This document shows positions 61,918 through 64,000 of a DNA stretch of 64,000 bases, piece after piece. The stretch spans positions 124,001 to 188,000 of the forward strand of contig NZ_VOHA01000003.1 of NCBI RefSeq assembly GCF_007859315.1. Reading direction: 5' to 3'. Positions within the stretch are counted from its first letter, which is position 1, and each line of letters begins with the position of its first letter. A model generated the notes under the pieces. That model saw only the letters and a list, made by a program, of their open reading frames with translations. It did no database searches and was not told the DNA's origin. A program made the position numbers and the translations under genes. The DNA comes from Reyranella sp. CPCC 100927. Its GTDB lineage: Bacteria; Pseudomonadota; Alphaproteobacteria; Reyranellales; Reyranellaceae.

Positions 61918-62703
61918 ATGGCCGCGACATCACGTTCCGTCGTCGATTCGACCAAGCGCGCCAAGTACAGTGAAGCCGAATGGCAGATGCGGCTGGATCT
62001 CGCCGCTGCCTATCGGCTGATCCGCCATTTCGGCTGGGACGATCTGATCTACAACCACGTGACCGCTCGGATTCCCGATCAGGACGATCGCTACCTGATC
62101 AATCCCTACGGGCACAACTACCACGAGATCACCGCGTCGAACCTGGTGCGCATCGACATCAAGGGCAACCTCTGCGAAGAGACGTCATCCGAGATCAACC
62201 CGGCGGGCTACGTCATCCACTCGGCCGTGCACGAGGCGCGCGAGGATGTCGTGTGCGTCCTGCACGTTCACAGCCACTACGCCACTCTGGTCTCGACCTT
62301 GGAGACGGGGTTCATGGCGCTCACCCAGGCCGGTTTCCAGTTCTACAATCGCGTCGCCTATCATGACTACGAGGGCTTCGCGCTCGATCTCGAGGAGCGC
62401 CGTCGCCTGGTGACCGATCTCGGCGAGCGCAACGTCATGGTGCTGCGCAACCACGGCGTCCTGACGACGGGCCGCAGTGTCGCCGAAGCCTTCCGACGCC
62501 TTTACTATTTCGAGCAGGCCTGCCGCACGCAGGTCGATGCCATGGCCGCCGGCAAGGTCAGCCAGCCGTCGGGCCAGGTCATGGAACACACGGCGCGCCA
62601 GTGGGAAGGCGGCGCCGCCGGCATCGGCGGCGGCACGACGACCCGCGAGTGGCCGGCGTTGCTGCGGCTGCTCGACGAGAAGGATCCGAGCTGGCGGACA
62701 TAA
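61918..62703 (+). CDS. Class II aldolase/adducin-family protein
   Basis: A 261-residue protein of the FucA/AraD fold. Zinc-ligand His lie in LHVHSHYAT and VLRNHGVLTTG; DDLIYNHVTARIP is the family opening. Members are sugar-phosphate aldolases or epimerases, and many bacterial ones are unassigned. GGGAGGA precedes the ATG. The SDR gene starts 19 bp downstream, suggesting a joint pathway. Confidence 0.9.
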   Translation: MAATSRSVVDSTKRAKYSEAEWQMRLDLAAAYRLIRHFGWDDLIYNHVTARIPDQDDRYLINPYGHNYHEITASNLVRIDIKGNLCEETSSEINPAGYVIHSAVHEAREDVVCVLHVHSHYATLVSTLETGFMALTQAGFQFYNRVAYHDYEGFALDLEERRRLVTDLGERNVMVLRNHGVLTTGRSVAEAFRRLYYFEQACRTQVDAMAAGKVSQPSGQVMEHTARQWEGGAAGIGGGTTTREWPALLRLLDEKDPSWRT

Positions 62704-62722
62704 GCCTTCCGAGGAGATCAAG

Positions 62723-63403
62723 ATGCCGACTCTGCTGATCACGGGCGCCAACCGTGGGCTGGGGCTTGAGTTCGTGAAGCACTACGCCGCGGCCGGCTGG
62801 CGGGTGCACGCCTGCGCGCGCCAGCCCGACGCGCCGGCGTTGAAAGCCATCGCGGGCGACGTGCGCACCTACAAGCTCGATGCGACGGACTGGGCCGGTA
62901 TCGCCACCCTGGCACAGGCGCTGCGCGGTGAGGCGATCGACCTGCTGCTGGCCAACGCCGGCATTTCAGGGCAGGCGGCCGGCGAACTCGGTACGATCGA
63001 GCCCAGTGTGTGGACACAGACGTTTCTCACCAACGCGCTGGCGCCGGTGAAGCTGGCCGAGGCGTTTGTGACCCATGTCGCCGAATCCAAGCTGCGGCTG
63101 ATGATCGCCATCAGCAGCCGCCTGGGCAGCATCTCGCTGAACGACGGCGGCGGACGCTATGCCTACAACGCCAGCAAGTCGGCATTGAACATGGGCTGGA
63201 AGAGCCTGTCGGTCGACCTCAAGGGACGCGGCATCACCTGCGTGGTCCTGCACCCGGGCTGGGTGTCGACCGACATGGGCGGCGCGCAAGCGCCGGTCAC
63301 GCCGCCGCAGTCGGTCGCCGGGATGACGCACGTCATCGCCGAACTGAAGCCGACCGACTCGGGCAAGTTTTTCAACTTCGACGGTGCGCCGCTGACGTAC
63401 TGA
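62723..63403 (+). CDS. Short-chain dehydrogenase/reductase
   Basis: A 226-residue Rossmann-fold oxidoreductase. NAD(P) loop TGANRGLG (residues 7-14), LLANAGI, catalytic Ser in IAISSRLGS and YAYNASK (Tyr, Lys) are all present. PGWVSTDMGG follows. ATG at 62723 after GAGGAG. The substrate is unknown; it probably works with the class II aldolase. Confidence 0.93.
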   Translation: MPTLLITGANRGLGLEFVKHYAAAGWRVHACARQPDAPALKAIAGDVRTYKLDATDWAGIATLAQALRGEAIDLLLANAGISGQAAGELGTIEPSVWTQTFLTNALAPVKLAEAFVTHVAESKLRLMIAISSRLGSISLNDGGGRYAYNASKSALNMGWKSLSVDLKGRGITCVVLHPGWVSTDMGGAQAPVTPPQSVAGMTHVIAELKPTDSGKFFNFDGAPLTY

Positions 63404-63406
63404 CCC

Positions 63407-63493
63407 CTGTCATTCCGGGCGGAGCGAGGAATCTTTCGGCAGCGATGGGTTGGTGCAGCGCGGAAAGATCCCTCGCTGCGCTCGGGATGACAG
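63407..63493. repeat. Long dispersed palindromic repeat
   Basis: CTGTCATTCC at 63407 and GGGATGACAG ending at 63493 begin a long imperfect hairpin that includes GAATCTTTC/GAAAGATCC and GAGCGAGG/CCTCGCTGCGCTC. A fragment recurs at about 10.9 kb. It lies between the convergent SDR and thiE genes and may act as a two-way terminator. Confidence 0.7.
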
Positions 63494-63496
63494 CAA

Positions 63497-64000
63497 TTAC
63501 GCGCAGGAGTCGAAGACGGCGTTGAACCGGCGCACGGCTTCGGTGGGGCCATCAGCATGGCCCCATACGCCGTTGGCGACCGCGAGGAAATCGGTGCCGG
63601 CTTCGACCAGTGGGCGGCAGTTGTCGGCGGTGATGCCGCCGATGGCGACCGACGGCACGGTCATGATCTCGCTCCACCAGGCGAGGATCTCGACCGGCGC
63701 CGGCGTGGTGACATCCTTGGTCTGCGACGGGAAGAACGCACCGAAGGCGACATAGTCGGCGCCGGCTTCGGCGGCTTCCATGGCCAGATGGCGCGAAGCG
63801 TGGCAGGTCACGCCGACGATGCGGTCCGGGCCGAGCAGGCGGCGTGCCTCGGCGTAGGATGCGTCCTCCTGGCCGACATGCACGCCATCGCAGTCGAGCT
63901 TCAGTGCCAGGTCCGGCCGGTCGTTCATCACGAACGCGACGCCGCGTTGTTGGCAGACTGGCCGCAATACATCGGCGGTACGCGCGATCACGTCGTCCGC
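63497..64000 (-). CDS. thiE: Thiamine-phosphate synthase, 5' end cut off by window edge
   Basis: At least 164 C-terminal residues of a TIM-barrel enzyme that joins HMP-PP and thiazole phosphate to thiamine phosphate. [34 protein letters not shown] and [29 protein letters not shown] are family motifs. About 40-50 N-terminal residues lie past 64000. The start is unseen. Confidence 0.88.
   Translation of the reverse strand, partial: ADDVIARTADVLRPVCQQRGVAFVMNDRPDLALKLDCDGVHVGQEDASYAEARRLLGPDRIVGVTCHASRHLAMEAAEAGADYVAFGAFFPSQTKDVTTPAPVEILAWWSEIMTVPSVAIGGITADNCRPLVEAGTDFLAVANGVWGHADGPTEAVRRFNAVFDSCA

Overview
The window reads as a chromosomal segment of a high-GC Gram-negative bacterium, most likely an alphaproteobacterium. 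Signs of this are an outer-membrane porin, an autotransporter, a TonB-dependent receptor, dapA next to smpB, and a GTTC-N7-GTTC element that fits the alphaproteobacterial LexA box. I cannot name the genus. No rRNA, tRNA, CRISPR array, transposase or phage gene was seen.

Region 1 (1-8.9 kb) looks like a surface-protein locus: a SAM methyltransferase, a large GT2 glycosyltransferase, a GT4 glycosyltransferase, two adjacent SapC-family proteins, an RTX calcium-binding repeat protein with its own strong terminator, and an unknown protein, followed by about 650 bp of AT-richer apparently non-coding DNA. Region 2 (8.9-20.9 kb) is ordinary metabolism and regulation: YffB, LysR/WrbA, RidA, a porin, a dicarboxylate/amino-acid symporter overlapping a threonine-synthase-like enzyme, an alpha/beta hydrolase divergent from a MocR regulator with a clear palindromic operator, and two tandem MBL-fold hydrolases divergent from a phosphite dehydrogenase gene (ptxD) that overlaps a ptxE-like LysR gene. 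Region 3 (21-26.5 kb) holds two paralogous glycine-zipper lipoproteins, two small Cys-pair proteins behind a candidate LexA box, a secreted trypsin-like protease, a TauE/SafE permease and a 2OG-Fe(II) oxygenase.

Region 4 (25.4-32.6 kb) is an accessory catabolic or detoxification cluster: LysR/NTF2-like, then amidase-VOC-RidA divergent from MFS-CmcJ/NvfI-like oxidoreductase-TetR, with a 19-bp palindrome in the divergent control region. Region 5 (32.6-45.2 kb) has a YjbR protein, a winged-helix/TPR regulator, an NTF2-FMO fusion, an exported proline-rich protein, YnfA, HisE, a 1282-residue autotransporter with repeats, TfoX, a GcvA-like LysR and a type II haloacid dehalogenase. Region 6 (45.2-56.3 kb) has a soluble lytic transglycosylase, a complete branched-chain amino acid-type ABC transporter (livKHMGF, with an 84-nt perfect hairpin between livK and livH), a Ser/Thr kinase-SUMF1 fusion, dapA and smpB. 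Region 7 (56.3-64 kb) is a FecI-FecR-TonB receptor-PepSY iron-uptake operon, a class II aldolase-SDR pair, and thiE running off the right end.

The observations most worth pursuing are the phosphite-oxidation pair without a visible transporter, the LexA-like box ahead of two uncharacterised Cys-rich proteins, the SapC/RTX/glycosyltransferase locus, the CmcJ/NvfI-amidase cluster with its candidate operator, and the Lys-to-Arg change in the LivF Walker A motif. All family calls come from reading the translated sequence; no database search was possible.
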